A DNA stretch of 64,000 nt, from NCBI RefSeq assembly GCF_012979275.1, contig NZ_JABASZ010000040.1, forward strand, positions 62,001-126,000, given 5' to 3'. Below are positions 62,931-64,000 of the stretch, in pieces (positions within the stretch are counted from its first letter, which is position 1; the number at the start of each line of letters is the position of its first letter). Under the pieces are notes generated by a model. That model did no database searches. It worked only from the letters and a program-made list of their open reading frames with translations, and had not been told where the DNA came from. The position numbers and the translations under genes were made by a program. This DNA comes from Pseudopontixanthobacter vadosimaris. Lineage in GTDB: Bacteria > Pseudomonadota > Alphaproteobacteria > Sphingomonadales > Sphingomonadaceae.

Positions 62931-63743
62931 GTGGCCCTCAGACCGAACAATTCCCTCACACCCGCAGATCGCGCCGGGCGGCAGAAGGCCGCACAGGACG
63001 ACATGATGCTGCGCGAGGTGGACGACGCCGTTCGGCAGGACCGATATTCTGATTTCGCACAGCGTTTCGGCATTCCGCTCATCGTCCTGCTGGTGCTGGT
63101 GCTGGCCGCTTTCGCCGGGTGGCTATTTTGGCAGAGCCGGCAGGAAGGCGAGATGGAGCGCCGTTCCGAAGCCCTGATCGGCGCGCTCGATCAGATCGAG
63201 GCCGGTAATCTCGACACGGGCGGGGAACTGCTCGAGCCGCTGGCGACTGGCGATGCCGCCGGTCCGCAAAGCGCCGCCCGGATGCTTCAGGCCGGTATCG
63301 CACTGGAGCAGGGGAGGGCGGACGATGCCGCGCGCCTGTTCGCAGCCGTCGGTGCGGACGAGGATGCGCCCGCAGCGCTGCGTGACCTAGCCACGATCCG
63401 GGAGGTCGCCACCCGTTTCGACAGTCTGCCGCCGCAGCAGGTCATCAACCGGCTCGAAGGCCTTGCCGTTCCCGGCAATCCCTTCTTCGGCAGCGCCGCC
63501 GAGCTCGTCGCCATGGCGCATCTGGAGGCGGGCAATACCCAGCGCGCAGGCAATCTGTTCGCCGAAATCGCCAAGGCCGGCGATGTTCCGGACTCGCTCC
63601 GTTCACGGGCGCGGCAGATTGCCGGCCAGCTAGGCGTGGACGCGATCGTCGATGTCGAGGCGTTGTTGGCGCAGCAGGGTGCAGGCGCAGCTACTGGCCC
63701 TTCGGCAGGCGCTGTTCAACAGACTCCCGAAGCGACCCGGTGA
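62931..63743 (+). CDS. TPR-like membrane protein (YfgM-type)
   Basis: The 270-residue product starts at a GTG at 62931, has a short basic N-terminus, one membrane helix (about 47-68, PLIVLLVLVLAAFAGWLFW) and then helical TPR-like repeats (ALIGALDQIEAGNLDTGGEL, ALEQGRADDAARLFAAVG, AMAHLEAGNTQRAGNLFAEI). This matches PF09976/YfgM, the ancillary SecYEG subunit linked to outer-membrane protein assembly. It lies next to bamB, a common and meaningful pairing in proteobacteria. Ala/Gln-rich tail. Confidence 0.87.
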   Translation: MALRPNNSLTPADRAGRQKAAQDDMMLREVDDAVRQDRYSDFAQRFGIPLIVLLVLVLAAFAGWLFWQSRQEGEMERRSEALIGALDQIEAGNLDTGGELLEPLATGDAAGPQSAARMLQAGIALEQGRADDAARLFAAVGADEDAPAALRDLATIREVATRFDSLPPQQVINRLEGLAVPGNPFFGSAAELVAMAHLEAGNTQRAGNLFAEIAKAGDVPDSLRSRARQIAGQLGVDAIVDVEALLAQQGAGAATGPSAGAVQQTPEATR

Positions 63744-63766
63744 AGGGCCGCGAAACAGGATCGATA

Positions 63767-64000
63767 ATGAAAACCATGTCTCGCAAGAATTTTTCGCGCT
63801 ACGCGTTTCTGGCCGGTGTAACCTTCGGCCTGTCGGCATGTGGCATTTTTGGGGGCGGTGACGGCCCGGCGACGACGCCCACCGTCGGTGAACGCACGCC
63901 GATCCTCTCCCGTATCGAGAGCGGCGCGCAGGTCGACCCGGCACTCGCCAGCGTGGCCGTGGTCCTGCCGCCGGCGCAGGCGAATAGTGACTGGGCGCAG
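63767..64000 (+). CDS. bamB: Outer-membrane protein assembly factor BamB, N-terminal part
   Basis: Seventy-eight residues are visible before the right edge; the gene continues. The N-terminus has a signal peptide ending in the lipobox LSAC (FGLSACGIFGGGDG), so it is a lipoprotein. PTVGERTPILSRIESGAQVDP and VAVVLPPAQANSDWAQ match the start of alphaproteobacterial BamB, a beta-propeller of the BAM complex. AGGA lies six bases before the ATG at 63767. It follows the YfgM-type gene by 23 bases, so they are co-transcribed. Confidence 0.85.
   Translation, partial: MKTMSRKNFSRYAFLAGVTFGLSACGIFGGGDGPATTPTVGERTPILSRIESGAQVDPALASVAVVLPPAQANSDWAQ

Noticed and set aside
1-64000. CRISPR arrays, insertion sequences, prophage or integration sites
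   Set aside because: No repeat-spacer pattern, transposase, integrase or flanking direct repeats were found; the only tRNA gene has no duplicated 3-prime end that I can see.

Overview
The window is ordinary-looking chromosome of an alphaproteobacterium, most likely order Sphingomonadales and probably family Erythrobacteraceae. The lineage is inferred from content, not from a database search. The DNA is GC-rich throughout. It has two large TonB-dependent receptors of sphingomonad type, the block infA-maf-RNase E/G-yacG beside tRNA-Phe, a bolA / J-domain protein / cobS neighbourhood, an aa3 oxidase operon ending in DUF983 and surf1, and many short overlaps of start and stop codons. I see no phage, transposon, CRISPR array, rRNA or plasmid functions. 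The window edges cut an M16 peptidase gene (left) and bamB (right).

Layout. 1-3.0 kb: M16 zinc peptidase and purC. 3.5-6.3 kb: TonB receptor with a clear terminator. 6.5-8.7 kb: tRNA-Phe and, on the same strand, infA-maf-RNase E/G-yacG. 9-14.8 kb: second TonB receptor, a flavoprotein and uvrC. 14.8-17.8 kb: a three-gene operon of GNAT/FemAB-like acyltransferase, JmjC-type cupin and acyl-CoA thioesterase. 17.9-23.6 kb: proton-pumping pyrophosphatase and the hisG-hisD-nusB-thiL operon. 23.6-34.1 kb: DUF2332, a bolA-pirin-SDR-hydrolase operon, a J-domain protein, an MpaB-like protein, cobS, two hotdog thioesterases, ruvX, DUF3089 and an AI-2E-type permease. 34.1-36.9 kb: pyrE-pdxJ-acpS-lepB. 37-46 kb: cytochrome c oxidase operon (ctaC, ctaD, ctaB, a 41-residue CoxF-like gene, ctaG, ctaE, DUF983, surf1), then thrC and an RNA-methyltransferase-like gene. 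46-49.4 kb: DUF1499, folB, a degenerate SDR-like gene and moaA-moaD-moaE. 50-54.9 kb: rplU-rpmA, a 560-base stretch without genes, a metal-dependent hydrolase with a divergent TetR regulator, ygfZ and pyrC. 55-64 kb: rarD, a glycine-zipper protein, a lipoprotein, astD, selO, a hydrolase, a glycosyltransferase, a TPR-like membrane protein and bamB.

The genes are mostly housekeeping: purine, pyrimidine, histidine, threonine, pyridoxal, thiamine, folate and molybdopterin synthesis; oxidase assembly; translation; DNA repair; and the cell envelope. Many neighbours share ATGA, GTGA or TGATG junctions, which points to translational coupling.

The least understood parts are the translationally coupled acyltransferase/JmjC-cupin pair, the truncated SDR-like gene after folB, the J-domain protein with a Cys/His N-terminus divergent from bolA, the possibly leaderless MpaB-like gene, cobS without cobT, and several strong RNA hairpins, especially the long one between ctaD and ctaB. 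Nothing here is clearly a wholly new system. The acyltransferase/cupin pair is the best candidate for undescribed biochemistry.
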